A stretch of 64,000 nt of DNA from Streptomyces camponoticapitis (GCF_014646115.1 NZ_BMMV01000007.1:243821-307820); one strand, 5' to 3'; shown: positions 41,402 through 51,432, numbered from the stretch's first letter. The notes: a model not told the origin generated them from the sequence alone. Numbers and translations are program-made.

Positions 41402-42071
41402 AGCCGGACTGTCCCGCATCCTATGCCTCCCGGTCTGTGATCTGCGACACGGGGTGGGACAAGGAGTTTGTGATCTCCACCACCTGACGATCGATCATGT
41501 GTCGGAGCACCGGCGGATCTTCGAACGGGCAGCGCCCGATCGGTCACTTGAGGTAACAATGCGGAGAGTCACCGCTGGTCGGAGGCTATGCGGCTCTATC
41601 AAGACAACGCGGAGAGCAGCAAATTGGAGATGAACACGGGCGGGTGATAAACGCACCCTCCACCCGTCCGGGGAGATCCCGGGACGGAGATGGACGGAGA
41701 GGGGCGGAGCGATGAACGGACGCGGACGCGGTCGGACGCGGCGGTCGGAGGCGGACCGCGTGCACGTGTTCACGAGCGCGCGCCCATCGGCGTCCGGGAG
41801 TCCGCGCGTTCATCATTCTGTGACCTGCGCCACTACGCTCAACCCTCCCGAAAGTGGGGCTTGGCCACCGAAGGGAACGGATGGTAGGCAGCGGGCAATC
41901 CGGGCGATTCACCGAAACCCTATGATCACAGCCATGATCACGAGTGTCCGTTATGCCCGTTACGGCGTCAATAAAGGCCGTCGCTAAGCGGATTGATCTA
42001 TTCCGAACGTAACTGTGGCGCAACACACGTTTCTTGAAGGGAACCCGAAAGCCCTGATAGCGATTGTCCTC
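41402..42071. other. Long intergenic region between nuoA and NlpC/P60 gene
   Basis: This stretch contains the divergent promoters of the nuo operon and of the cell-wall hydrolase at 42072. It is less GC-rich than the genes from about 41800 on. ATGATCAC occurs twice 12 bases apart (41922-41929, 41934-41941). I find no frame with coding character. The hydrolase leader could exceed 400 bases, a setting where c-di-AMP (ydaO) riboswitches occur in streptomycetes, but I cannot match the ydaO consensus. Confidence 0.5.
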
Positions 42072-42893
42072 ATGTCCCACACCGCTCACATACCCAGCCA
42101 CCGGAAGCCCCGCCGAAGCGCGTCGAAAACCGCGATCCGGTCCGGAGTTGCCGGTGGCGTCCTCAGCACCATCGCGCTGGCTGGTGCCGCCGCTCCGGCC
42201 AACGCCGAGCCGGTGACCGAGACCATCGAGATGCCCACGCTCACCTCCGGCATCGCCGGCAGTGTCGCGCAGTCCGCGGACGCCACCCAGCAGGTCGCCG
42301 TCGACCTCGAACTCCGGGCGCAGGAGGACGCCGCGGCGACCCACGCCGCGAAGGTGGCGAAGAAGGCCAAGGCCGACGCGGAGCGCAAGGCCGAGGCAGC
42401 GGCCAAGGAGAAGGCCGCCGAGGCCGCCCGCGCCAAGGCTGCGGCCGAGGAGCGTGCCTCACGCTCCGAGGAGCGGACGACGCTCTCCGCCTCCTCCGGC
42501 TCCGCCTCCCCGGCCTCGTACGGCACCACGCAGGCCACCGGCTCGGCCGCGGCCGTGCTGGCCTTCGCGCGCGCCCAGGTCGGCGACGCGTACATCCTCG
42601 GCTCCACCGGCCCCGACTCGTGGGACTGCTCCAGCCTCGTCCAGGCCGCGTACCGCCAGATCGGCGTCGACCTGCCGCGCACCTCGCAGCCGCAGTCGAC
42701 GGCCGGCACCCAGGTCTCCCTGGACAACCTCCAGCCCGGCGACATCCTCTACTGGGGCGGCGCGGGCAGCGCGTACCACGTGGGGATCTACTCCGGCGGC
42801 GGCAAGTTCATCGGCGCGCAGAACTCCGGCACCGGCGTCGTCGAGAAGACGCTGGACTGGGACCCGCCGAGCGGCGCGGTCCGTCTCCTCTGA
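42072..42893 (+). CDS. Secreted NlpC/P60 cell-wall endopeptidase
   Basis: Peptidoglycan hydrolase of 273 residues. A signal peptide (1 to about 45, ending APANAEP) leads into a helical, Lys/Ala/Glu-rich coiled-coil region (about 72-136), then a C-terminal NlpC/P60 domain from about 158. Catalytic Cys 186 lies in DSWDCSSLVQAAY and His 236 in AYHVGIYSGG, with the third polar residue near 250 (GAQNS). The ATG at 42072 begins the signal peptide; no Shine-Dalgarno is visible, and a GTG 19 codons earlier is an alternative. It cleaves stem peptides during growth or germination (family role). It is followed by a GH25 muramidase. Confidence 0.93.
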   Translation: MSHTAHIPSHRKPRRSASKTAIRSGVAGGVLSTIALAGAAAPANAEPVTETIEMPTLTSGIAGSVAQSADATQQVAVDLELRAQEDAAATHAAKVAKKAKADAERKAEAAAKEKAAEAARAKAAAEERASRSEERTTLSASSGSASPASYGTTQATGSAAAVLAFARAQVGDAYILGSTGPDSWDCSSLVQAAYRQIGVDLPRTSQPQSTAGTQVSLDNLQPGDILYWGGAGSAYHVGIYSGGGKFIGAQNSGTGVVEKTLDWDPPSGAVRLL

Positions 42894-42916
42894 CCGACGG
42901 GGCCACCGCACGACAC

Positions 42917-42963
42917 GTACGACCCGTATGACATGTACGACCCCTTATGACGCGTACGACCCG
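42917..42963. repeat. Imperfect tandem GTACGACC repeat
   Basis: About two and a half copies of a 19- to 20-base unit containing GTACGACC and ATGAC follow the NlpC/P60 stop codon directly and run into the terminator hairpin. No function is apparent. Confidence 0.6.
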
Positions 42964-43002
42964 AGGGCCGTCGCTCCCCCGCCCGGGAGCGACGGCCCTC
43001 GG
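42961..43002 (+). terminator. Hairpin terminator after NlpC/P60 gene
   Basis: A perfect 18-bp stem (42961-42978 with 42985-43002) with loop CCGCCC. It separates the NlpC/P60 gene from the GH25 gene on the same strand. Confidence 0.88.
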
Positions 43003-43157
43003 CCGCGCCCCGGCGCACAAGGGCGTATCGGGGGCGGGTACCTCAACAGGCCCCGCGAACCCGGCTGTTCGTGAGTGCCCCGGCGGCATCGGGGGCATCG
43101 GACGGACAGGGCCGGACCGAATCGCCCCCACACCGCACCGCGCAGGAGGCACCACCC

Positions 43158-43718
43158 ATGACCGTCAAGGGCGTCGACGTCGCGTCGTACCAGAGTTCGT
43201 CGTTCTCCACGAAGGGCCTCGACTTCGCCATCGTCAAGGCGACCGAGGGCACGTCGTACATCAACCCCCGGATGACCGCGCAGGCCGCGCACGCGCGGGA
43301 GGCCGGACTGGTCGTCGGCTTCTACCACTTCCTGCGGCCCGGCAGCATGAAGGACCAGGCGAAGTACTTCGTGGACAAGGCCGCCGAGCGCGCGGGCGAC
43401 CCGCTGTTCGCCGACTGGGAGGACGCGGACGTCTCGTGCGCGTCGAAGGACGCCTTCCTGTCGGAGGTCCGGCGGCTGCGGGGCGCCGGCCACCGCGTGG
43501 GGCTGTACTGCAACCGCGACTTCTGGCTCAACCGCGACACCACGAGCGAGGCGGGCGACGCGCTGTGGATCGCGGACTACGTGACCCCGGGCAAGCCCCG
43601 GATCAAGGCCGCGTGGAAGTTCCACCAGTACACGGACACCCCGCTGGACACGAACCTCGGCAGGTTCGCCGACGCCGCCGCCCTGCGGCAGTGGGCCGAG
43701 GGCGACGGCGGGGCGTGA
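43158..43718 (+). CDS. Glycoside hydrolase family 25 (lysozyme-like) protein without signal peptide
   Basis: A GH25 muramidase-type barrel of 186 residues. It starts MTVKGVDVASYQSS, where the Asp of GVDVASYQ is typical of the family, with FAIVKATEGTSYINP, GFYHFLRPG and the catalytic Asp/Glu region FADWEDADVS, ending FHQYTDTP. The start has GGAGG eight bases upstream, so it is well supported, and no signal peptide precedes the domain. It either stays in the cytoplasm, uses an unusual export route or acts after lysis (inference). Convergent with the MenJ-like reductase gene. Confidence 0.88.
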   Translation: MTVKGVDVASYQSSSFSTKGLDFAIVKATEGTSYINPRMTAQAAHAREAGLVVGFYHFLRPGSMKDQAKYFVDKAAERAGDPLFADWEDADVSCASKDAFLSEVRRLRGAGHRVGLYCNRDFWLNRDTTSEAGDALWIADYVTPGKPRIKAAWKFHQYTDTPLDTNLGRFADAAALRQWAEGDGGA

Positions 43719-43763
43719 GATCGGACGCCGTACCGTCGATGAGGCGGCCGGCGGGCGGGACCG

Positions 43764-45047
43764 CTATGACTTGGGCGCGACCTTGCTCAGACCGTTGATG
43801 ATGCGGTCCATCGCGTCGCCGCCCGACGGGTCGGTCAGATTCGCCAGCATCTTCAGCGTGAACTTCATCAGCAGCGGGTGCGTGAGCCCCCGCTGCGTCG
43901 CGATCTTCATGACCTTCGGGTTGCCGATCAGCTTCACGAAGGCGCGGCCCAGCGAGTAGTAGCCGCCGTAGGTGTCCTTGAGGACCCGCGGATAGCGCTG
44001 GAGGGCCATCTCGCGCTGCCCCGGGGTCTGCCGGGACTGCGCCTGCACGATGACGTCCGCCGCGATCTGGCCGGACTCCATGGCGTACGCGATGCCCTCG
44101 CCGTTGAACGGGTTCACCAGCCCGCCCGCGTCACCGACCAGCAGGAGTCCCTTGGTGTAGTGCGGCTGGCGGTTGAAGGCCATCGGCAGCGCGGCGCCGC
44201 GAATGGGCATCGTCATGTTCTCGGGCGTGTAGCCCCAGTCCTCCGGCATCGACGCGCACCACGCCTTGAGCACCTCGCGCCAGTCCAGCTCCTTGAAGGC
44301 GGACGACGAGTTGAGGATGCCCAGGCCGACGTTGGAGGTGCCGTCACCCATGCCGAAGATCCAGCCGTAGCCCGGCAGCAGCCGGTCCTGCGGCCCGCGC
44401 CGGTCCCACAGCTCCAGCCACGACTCCAGATAGTCGTCGTCGTGCCGGGGCGAGGTGAAGTACGTACGGACGGCGACGCCCATCGGCCGGTCCTCGCGCC
44501 GGTGCAGACCCATCGCGAGCGACAGCCGCGTGGAATTGCCGTCCGCGGCGACGACGAGCGGGGCGTGGAAGGTGACGGGCGTCTTCTCCTCGCCCATCTT
44601 GGCGTTGACGCCGGTGATGCGGCCGGTACGCGGGTCGACGATGGGCGCCCCGACGTTGCAGCGCTCGTGCAGCCGCGCTCCGGCCTTCTGCGCCTGCCGG
44701 GCCAGCTGCTCGTCGAAGTCGTCGCGCTTGCGGACGAGTCCGTAGTCCGGATAGCTGGCCAGGTCGGGCCAGTCGAGCTGGAGCCGTACGCCGCCGCCGA
44801 TGATCCGCAGCCCCTTGTTGCGGAGCCAGCCGGCCTCTTCGGAGATGTCGATGCCCATCCCCACCAGCTGCTTGGTGGCGCGCGGGGTGAGACCGTCGCC
44901 GCAGACCTTCTCGCGCGGGAACGCGGTCTTCTCCAGGAGCAGTACGTCCAGGCCCGACTTGGCCAGGTGGTACGCCGTGGTGGAACCGGCCGGGCCGGCC
45001 CCGACGACAATCACGTCCGCGGTGTGTTCGGAGAGGGGCTCGGTCAC
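43764..45047 (-). CDS. Geranylgeranyl reductase-family flavoprotein (MenJ-like menaquinone reductase)
   Basis: FAD-dependent reductase of 427 residues in the geranylgeranyl reductase family. The dinucleotide-binding motif VIVVGAGPAGSTTAYHLAK is N-terminal; CGDGLTPRA and the GLLLVGDAGGLVNPFNGEGI motif are typical of the family. Proximity to menG (46390) and the mqn genes suggests partial saturation of the menaquinone side chain, as done by mycobacterial MenJ (named family precedent; here an inference). Start is GTG at 45047 with GGGAG upstream. It is divergent from the acetyltransferase at 45184. Confidence 0.9.
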   Translation of the reverse strand: MTEPLSEHTADVIVVGAGPAGSTTAYHLAKSGLDVLLLEKTAFPREKVCGDGLTPRATKQLVGMGIDISEEAGWLRNKGLRIIGGGVRLQLDWPDLASYPDYGLVRKRDDFDEQLARQAQKAGARLHERCNVGAPIVDPRTGRITGVNAKMGEEKTPVTFHAPLVVAADGNSTRLSLAMGLHRREDRPMGVAVRTYFTSPRHDDDYLESWLELWDRRGPQDRLLPGYGWIFGMGDGTSNVGLGILNSSSAFKELDWREVLKAWCASMPEDWGYTPENMTMPIRGAALPMAFNRQPHYTKGLLLVGDAGGLVNPFNGEGIAYAMESGQIAADVIVQAQSRQTPGQREMALQRYPRVLKDTYGGYYSLGRAFVKLIGNPKVMKIATQRGLTHPLLMKFTLKMLANLTDPSGGDAMDRIINGLSKVAPKS

Positions 45048-45183
45048 AGCGGGATCTCCCGAAGACTCGTGGCACCCGGCTGGCGGGTCCCATCATGGCG
45101 TACCGACGGCTGTGGACATGTTCGGCACTGGACAGGTGCAGTCTATGGGTGCGTACGGATCGACAAGTTGAAGGGCTGCCCAC

Positions 45184-45708
45184 GTGAACGACATCACCCG
45201 ACCGGTCCCCGTCGTGCGGCTCCGCGTTCCCACCGCTGAGGACGCGCGCCACTGGCACCGGCTCTTCGACGATCCGGACGTCATGGAGTTCCACGGCGGC
45301 CCGGCGCCGCTCGCCGAGTACGAGGAGTTGACCGCCCGTCAGCGCGAGCACGCCGCCGAACACGGCTTCTGCCTCTGGACGATGCTCGACGGGAACGACG
45401 ACGTCATCGGCTTCACCGGCGCCCAGCCGTGGCCGCACACGTCGTTCGGCCCGGTCGGCGAGATCGAGATCGGCTGGCGGCTCGGCCGCGCGTACTGGGG
45501 CAAGGGTTACGTGACGGCCGCCGCGGAGGCGACGCTGGAGCGGGTACGCGCGGCCGGCGTCCCCACCGTCGTCGCGATGGTCGACGCCCGCAACGACCGC
45601 TCGGTCGCGGTCACCCGGCGCCTGGGCATGCGGCTGGAGGAGACCTTCGTGACCCCGGTCGGGAAGCGGAAGGCGTACCGCTTCCGGCTCAGGCTCGACC
45701 GGCCTTGA
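45184..45708 (+). CDS. GNAT-family N-acetyltransferase (RimJ/RimL type)
   Basis: A 174-residue GNAT acetyltransferase resembling ribosomal-protein N-acetyltransferases. Features are [21 protein letters not shown], the acetyl-CoA loop [19 protein letters not shown] and the C-terminal [18 protein letters not shown]. It begins at GTG 45184 with only a weak ribosome binding site. The end overlaps the convergent menG by 20 bases. The substrate is unknown. Confidence 0.9.
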   Translation: MNDITRPVPVVRLRVPTAEDARHWHRLFDDPDVMEFHGGPAPLAEYEELTARQREHAAEHGFCLWTMLDGNDDVIGFTGAQPWPHTSFGPVGEIEIGWRLGRAYWGKGYVTAAAEATLERVRAAGVPTVVAMVDARNDRSVAVTRRLGMRLEETFVTPVGKRKAYRFRLRLDRP

Positions 45709-46390
45709 CGCCCCGGTGCAGTGCCACGACCCCGCCCGTCAGATTGCGCCACGCGACCTTCGACCAGCCGGCCTTCTGGAGCAGACCGGCGAGAGCGGGC
45801 TGGTCGGGCCAGGCGCGGATGGACTCGGCGAGATAGACGTACGCGTCCGGGTTGGAGGACACACTGCGTGCCACCGGCGGCAGCGCGCGCATCAGATACT
45901 CCGTGTAGACGGTCCTGAAGGGCTCCCACGTCGGCTGGGAGAACTCACAGATCACGACCTGCCCGCCGGGCTTGGTCACCCGGTACAGCTCACGCAGCGC
46001 GCCGTCGGTGTCGTGGACGTTGCGCAGGCCGAAGGAGATCGTGACCGAGTCGAAGACGTCGTCCCGGAAGGGCAGCTTGGTCGCGTCCCCGGCGGTCAGC
46101 GGCAGCCAGGGGTGGCGCTTCTTGCCCTCGCGCAGCATGCCCAGCGAGAAGTCGCAGGGCACGATGTAGGCGCCGGTGGCGGCGAAGGGCATCGACGAGG
46201 TGGCCGTGCCCGCGGCGAGATCGAGGATCTTCTGCGCGGGGCGGGCGTTGACCGCCCTCGCCACCTCCTTGCGCCAGAGCCGCGCCTGCCCCAGGGAGAG
46301 CACGTCGTTGGTGAGGTCGTACTTCGCCGCCACGTCGTCGAACATCGAGGCGACTTCGTGCGGCTGCTTGTCCAGGGAGGCCCGGGTCAC
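45689..46390 (-). CDS. menG: Demethylmenaquinone C-methyltransferase
   Basis: MenG/UbiE SAM-dependent methyltransferase that methylates demethylmenaquinone, 233 residues. The family N-terminus [19 protein letters not shown] and WRKEVARAV, the SAM motif [12 protein letters not shown] and the UbiE box [10 protein letters not shown] are present. The GTG at 46390 ([15 protein letters not shown]) follows AGGCGG; the longer reading frame is not coding upstream. It overlaps the acetyltransferase gene at its end. It acts after the futalosine pathway and prenylation (MqnP) to complete menaquinone. Confidence 0.93.
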   Translation of the reverse strand: MTRASLDKQPHEVASMFDDVAAKYDLTNDVLSLGQARLWRKEVARAVNARPAQKILDLAAGTATSSMPFAATGAYIVPCDFSLGMLREGKKRHPWLPLTAGDATKLPFRDDVFDSVTISFGLRNVHDTDGALRELYRVTKPGGQVVICEFSQPTWEPFRTVYTEYLMRALPPVARSVSSNPDAYVYLAESIRAWPDQPALAGLLQKAGWSKVAWRNLTGGVVALHRGVKAGRA

Positions 46391-46517
46391 TGGCGTTCCG
46401 CCTGACTTGTCTCGGTTGTCTCTGCGCCGTCCACCGCGGTACAGCGCGGTACGGCAGCCATTCTCGCAGGCGGGCCACGGCGCCGCGCGCCTGCCTCGCG
46501 CGCGTCGGCGCGCGGGC

Positions 46518-47180
46518 TCAGGCACGCCGGTGGACGAGCCGCCCGTCGAGGACGGTGGCCACGCAACTGGCCGCGCCGGCCCGCGCCAGCGCGGCGTACG
46601 GATCGCCGTCGGCCGGTACGTCGAAGACGGCGAAGTCGGCCCGTTGGCCTTCGAAGCCCAACGGCGGCAGCTGGAAAGCCTCCTCGACCGGCCGGCCGCC
46701 CGCGAGAGGGTCCAGCGTGGGCGGGCCCGGCGGGTCGTCGAACCGCTCTTCGATGCCGAGTCCCGAGCGCGCCACGGCGTCCGCCACCGTCGCCCGCCGG
46801 AAGGTCCCCGCGACCGCGACCGTCCCGTGTGCCAGCATCCGCCGCACACCGCGCCGGGCGCTGGCGCCCCAGCGGCTCCCGGTCATCTCCAGCGCGGCGA
46901 GCGCGGTGCCGGTCAGCGGCTCCGTGCCCAGTTCGCCGGCCTCGCGCGGGTCGGGGTGGTAGGCCCGCTCCAGCAGTTCGGGACCGTACGGATTGCACAG
47001 CCCCGGTGTGAGGACGCCGGGCCACCGCCGGACCCGGGCGGCGGGACGCGCCGCCGCCAGCTCCTCGTACGGCCCGACGGCCTCGACGCTCCGGCCGTCG
47101 ACCAGGACGGCGCCGCCCGGCAGGGGCGCGCGCCCGGCGCCGGGCAGCAGCAGCTCCGCCCGGTGGATCGTCAGTGCCAC
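46518..47180 (-). CDS. Amidohydrolase-like (imidazolonepropionase-like) protein lacking the metal barrel
   Basis: A 220-residue protein resembling only the ends of amidohydrolase-superfamily enzymes. It begins [32 protein letters not shown] and ends [18 protein letters not shown] with [11 protein letters not shown], which are the beta-sandwich (composite) domain halves. Between them [20 protein letters not shown] takes the place of the usual PGxVNxHxH motif, so the metal-binding HxH is absent and the central barrel is much reduced. It probably cannot catalyse hydrolysis by the normal mechanism. The GTG at 47180 lies four bases after the mqnC stop, so it is in one operon with mqnC and may have a menaquinone-linked role (inference). 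Confidence 0.75.
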   Translation of the reverse strand: MALTIHRAELLLPGAGRAPLPGGAVLVDGRSVEAVGPYEELAAARPAARVRRWPGVLTPGLCNPYGPELLERAYHPDPREAGELGTEPLTGTALAALEMTGSRWGASARRGVRRMLAHGTVAVAGTFRRATVADAVARSGLGIEERFDDPPGPPTLDPLAGGRPVEEAFQLPPLGFEGQRADFAVFDVPADGDPYAALARAGAASCVATVLDGRLVHRRA

Positions 47181-47184
47181 CCGG

Positions 47185-48384
47185 TCAGTTGGCGTCGAGC
47201 AGCTTGAGCTCCGGGTGCGCGGTGCCGCCCGCGATCGCCGTGGAGGAGATGTGCGAGGCCACACGCTCGTCGACCGGGTCGTCCGCCGGGTCGTCGTGCA
47301 CGACGATGTGCTCGTACGTCGTGGCGCGCTGCGCCGGCACCCGCCCCGCCTTGCGGATCAGATCGATGATCTCCAGCCGGTTGGAGCGGTGCCTGGCGCC
47401 CGCCGAGGAGACGACGTTCTCCTCCAGCATGATCGAGCCGAGGTCGTCCGCGCCGTAGTGCAGGGAGAGTTGGCCGACCTCCTTGCCCGTGGTCAGCCAG
47501 GAGCCCTGGATATGGGCGACGTTGTCGAGGAAGATCCGGGCGATGGCGATCATCCGCAGGTACTCGAAGAGCGTGGCCTGCGTCTGGCCCTTCAGTTTGT
47601 TGTTCTCCGGCTGGTAGGTGTACGGGATGAACGCGCGGAAGCCGCCCGTGCGGTCCTGTACGTCGCGGATCATCCGCAGGTGCTCGATCCGCTCGGCGTT
47701 CGTCTCGCCGGTGCCCATGAGCATCGTGGACGTCGACTCGACTCCGAGCCCGTGCGCGGTCTCCATGATCTCCAGCCACCGCTCGCCGGACTCCTTGAGC
47801 GGTGCGATCGCCGTACGCGGCCGGGCAGGCAGCAGTTCGGCGCCGGCGCCCGCGAACGAGTCGAGACCCGCCGCGTGGATGCGGCGGATCGCCTCCTCGA
47901 CGGTGACGTCCGAGATCCGGGCCATGTGCTCGACCTCGGACGCGCCGAGGGAGTGGATGACCAGCTGCGGGAACGCGGCCTTGATGGCACCGAAGTGCTT
48001 CTCGTAGTACTCCACGCCGAAGTCGGGGTGGTGGCCGCCCTGGAACATGATCTGGGTGCCGCCGAGTTCGACGGTCTCCGCGCAGCGGCGCAGGATGTCG
48101 TCGAGGTCGCGGGTCCAGCCCTTGTCGGTGTCCTTGGGGGCCGCGTAGAAGGCGCAGAACTTGCACGCCGTCACACAGACGTTGGTGTAGTTGATGTTCC
48201 GCTCGATGATGTACGTCGCGATGTGCTCCGTGCCGGCGTACCGGCGGCGGCGCGCGCTGTCGGCGGCGGAGCCGAGCGCGTGGAGGGGCGCCGAGCGGTA
48301 GAGGTCGAGCGCCTCTTCGGGGGTGATCCGGCCACCCTCGGCAGCGCGGTCGAGGACAGACTGCTGGTCGGCCTTCTCGGTCAC
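47185..48384 (-). CDS. mqnC: Cyclic dehypoxanthinyl futalosine synthase
   Basis: Radical SAM enzyme that cyclises dehypoxanthinylfutalosine in the futalosine route to menaquinone, 399 residues. The 4Fe-4S ligands are Cys 70, 74 and 77 in NVCVTACKFCAFY. Other family segments are MFQGGHHPDFGVEYYE, SLGASEVEHMA, FIPYTYQPENNKLKG and MLEENVVSSAGARHR. The GTG at 48384 is preceded by AAAGGTG at acceptable spacing and gives the family length. Neighbours are mqnA (50314) and menG. From memory the S. coelicolor counterpart is SCO4550. Confidence 0.94.
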   Translation of the reverse strand: MTEKADQQSVLDRAAEGGRITPEEALDLYRSAPLHALGSAADSARRRRYAGTEHIATYIIERNINYTNVCVTACKFCAFYAAPKDTDKGWTRDLDDILRRCAETVELGGTQIMFQGGHHPDFGVEYYEKHFGAIKAAFPQLVIHSLGASEVEHMARISDVTVEEAIRRIHAAGLDSFAGAGAELLPARPRTAIAPLKESGERWLEIMETAHGLGVESTSTMLMGTGETNAERIEHLRMIRDVQDRTGGFRAFIPYTYQPENNKLKGQTQATLFEYLRMIAIARIFLDNVAHIQGSWLTTGKEVGQLSLHYGADDLGSIMLEENVVSSAGARHRSNRLEIIDLIRKAGRVPAQRATTYEHIVVHDDPADDPVDERVASHISSTAIAGGTAHPELKLLDAN

Positions 48385-48476
48385 CGGGGCGTCACCTTTC
48401 GGCGGTGTTTCAGTGGATCTACGGACCGATCCAGCGTACGCCAGGGGTTCGGGCGGACCGGCCGCGCCTCCGCCGG

Positions 48477-50264
48477 CTACTGCTTCCTCAGGGTGCCGGC
48501 CGGATTGCCCGCGGCCTCCTCCTTCGACACGAAGCGGAGATCGCCGTCGTCGGTGAGCGTGAAGGTCAGCGCGGCGGACGCCGTGCCCGTGCACAGCCCC
48601 GCCTCGCCCGCCCGGTCGGGATCGGTCGACTCCGAGATCCGGATCTCCTTCGTGGTGGCCGAGACGAGCGTGCCCACGCCGTAGCACTTGGCCTCCACTC
48701 CGAGGAGCGAGAGGAAGCTGGTCGAGCGGAGCACCTTGTCACCCCTGCCGCCCTCGGTGATCTCGACCGTGTAGTCCCCGTGGGGCAGTCCGTTCTCCTC
48801 CGTCGTCGGTCCCTTCCAGGTGCCGACGAACTCCTCGGGCACGCCCGCGACCGCACCGGAGGTGGCGTCCTTCGTGGCCGACGCGCTCGGGCTCCGGTCG
48901 GCTCCCGCCGAGTCCTTCGTGTCGTTGGAGTCCGAGAACTGGTCGAGGAGCAGCGTCCCGCCCAGCGTGACGGCGGCCAGCGCTCCCGCCACGGCGAGGA
49001 CGACGGTGCAGCTCACCTTGCGGCGGCGGGGCCCGGCGCGGCCCGCGGTGACCGAGAGGGACATCCGGGGGTCGTGGGTGTCCTGGCCGTCCTGGGGGCC
49101 GCCGCCGGCGGTACGGGGTCCGGGCGGGCCGGACCGGGCGCGCGCGTCGTAGGTGGGCGCGCCGAACTCACCGAGCGGCGCGGCCTGGTGCCCGGCGGTG
49201 GGTGGGTGCCCGGCCGTCTGGATGTGCCCGGCGGTCGGCGGGTGCCCGGCGGTCTGGATGTGCCCGGCGGTCGGCGGGTGTCCGGCGGTCGGCGGGGGCG
49301 TGTCGGGACCCGGGGGCGTGGGCCAGTGCACGGGCTGCCCGGGGGCGCTCCGTACGGGCTGCGCCGCCTCAAGGTCCAGGAGCTGTACGGCCGCCAGGCT
49401 GACCTCGCGCACCAGCGGGTCGGGCAGCCAGCCCGCGTCCACCAGCGCGACCGCACCGCCGGGGGCGGGCGCGAGCCGCGCGGCGACCTCCGCGGGGGCG
49501 GGCCGCGCGGCCGGGTCCTTGGCCAGGCAGTGCGCGACCAGGTCCTTCAAGTCGCCCTCCAGCGCGTCCAGTTCGGGCTCCTCATGGACCACCTTGTAGA
49601 GCAGCGCGGCGGACGAGTCACCGGGGAAGGGGCTCACCCCGGCGGCGGCGTACGCGAGCACCGCGCCCAGCGAGAAGATGTCGGCCGCGCCCGTGACGCC
49701 CTTGCCGAGTATCTGCTCGGGCGCCATGTAGCCGGGCGAGCCGACGGAGACACCGGTGGAGGTGAGCGAGGCGGTGCCGTCGGTGGCGCGCGCGATGCCG
49801 AAGTCGATGAGCCGGGGCCCGTCGAGGGCCAGCAGGACGTTCGACGGTTTGACGTCGCGGTGGACGAGACCCAGTTCGTGGACCGCGCCCAGGGCCTCCG
49901 CGAGCCCGGCGCCGAGCGCCCGTACGGTCGCCGCCGGCAGTGGGCCGTGACCCGCCACCGCCTGGGTCAGTGAGGGGCCCGCGACATAGCCGGTGGCGAC
50001 CCAGGGCGTGGCCGCCTCCGGGTCGGCGTCGAGCACCGGCGCCGTCCAGGCGCCGCCCACCCGGCGGGCCGCCGCCACCTCGCGGCGGAACCGGGCCCGG
50101 AACTCCTCGTCCAGCGCGAAGTGCGGGTGGATGACCTTCACGGCGACCGTCCGGCCACCCTCCGACCTGGCCAGATAGACCCGGCCCATGCCACCGGCGC
50201 CGAGTCTGCCCAGCAGCCGGTACGCGCCGATGGTGCGAGGCCCGTCCGCGTCGAGCGGCTGCAT
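48477..50264 (-). CDS. Membrane-anchored PASTA-less serine/threonine protein kinase
   Basis: A Hanks-type kinase of 595 residues. The catalytic domain (about 15-270) has the glycine loop LGAGGMGRVY, Lys 43 in AVKV, the catalytic HRDVKPSN (135-142) and DFG at 154-156. Residues 324-359 carry six copies of a (PP/IQ)TAGH hexapeptide. One membrane helix (about 418-440) leads to an extracytoplasmic C-terminal domain of about 130 residues with strands such as GTWKGPTTEENG and TFTLTDDGDLRFV, resembling small beta-sandwich domains of unknown ligand. No PASTA repeats are present. The ATG at 50264 follows GGAGGGG. It sits between mqnC and mqnA; a regulatory link to menaquinone synthesis is only positional. 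Confidence 0.9.
   Translation of the reverse strand: MQPLDADGPRTIGAYRLLGRLGAGGMGRVYLARSEGGRTVAVKVIHPHFALDEEFRARFRREVAAARRVGGAWTAPVLDADPEAATPWVATGYVAGPSLTQAVAGHGPLPAATVRALGAGLAEALGAVHELGLVHRDVKPSNVLLALDGPRLIDFGIARATDGTASLTSTGVSVGSPGYMAPEQILGKGVTGAADIFSLGAVLAYAAAGVSPFPGDSSAALLYKVVHEEPELDALEGDLKDLVAHCLAKDPAARPAPAEVAARLAPAPGGAVALVDAGWLPDPLVREVSLAAVQLLDLEAAQPVRSAPGQPVHWPTPPGPDTPPPTAGHPPTAGHIQTAGHPPTAGHIQTAGHPPTAGHQAAPLGEFGAPTYDARARSGPPGPRTAGGGPQDGQDTHDPRMSLSVTAGRAGPRRRKVSCTVVLAVAGALAAVTLGGTLLLDQFSDSNDTKDSAGADRSPSASATKDATSGAVAGVPEEFVGTWKGPTTEENGLPHGDYTVEITEGGRGDKVLRSTSFLSLLGVEAKCYGVGTLVSATTKEIRISESTDPDRAGEAGLCTGTASAALTFTLTDDGDLRFVSKEEAAGNPAGTLRKQ
49188..49295 (-). repeat. Hexapeptide-coding 18-bp repeat in Ser/Thr kinase linker
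   Basis: Six consecutive 18-base units encode (PP or IQ)-TAGH, in the order PP, PP, IQ, PP, IQ, PP. The variants alternate as an 36-base higher-order repeat, the signature of recent slippage or unequal exchange. Copy number could vary between strains. It forms the intracellular linker between kinase domain and membrane helix. Confidence 0.85.
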
Positions 50265-50313
50265 ACCCGTCCCCTCCCCGTTCCGCGTCCCCCTGCGTGC
50301 CGCTCCTAGCTTC

Positions 50314-51216
<903 letters not shown>

Positions 51217-51432
51217 CTAGACCTGTGGCGGCGGCGGGGCCGCCCGGGGGTGCCGGACGGGGGGGCCGCAAGGGTCTCCTTCGCACGTCAGAACCCCCGC
51301 CGTGTCAGCCCGCGGGGGCCCTCTTCAAACGTCCGGGTGAGCTGATCTTTCGGTGATCTTTCCCCTACCGCTGGCCGTGAGACGCGTGCTAGGCTCGTCG
51401 CAAGTTGCAGTTTGGTTTCCCTTGCAGTACAG

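Noticed and set aside
41495..41773. Open frames in the nuoA upstream region as a gene
   Set aside because: The translations are Arg/Pro/Ser-rich without hydrophobic core or motif, and codon positions lack the strong third-base G/C bias of real genes here.
41800..42071. c-di-AMP (ydaO) riboswitch before the NlpC/P60 gene
   Set aside because: The setting fits, but I could not find the conserved GGGGAACC-type and GTCAGCTAACC-type strings of the family, so it is not annotated.
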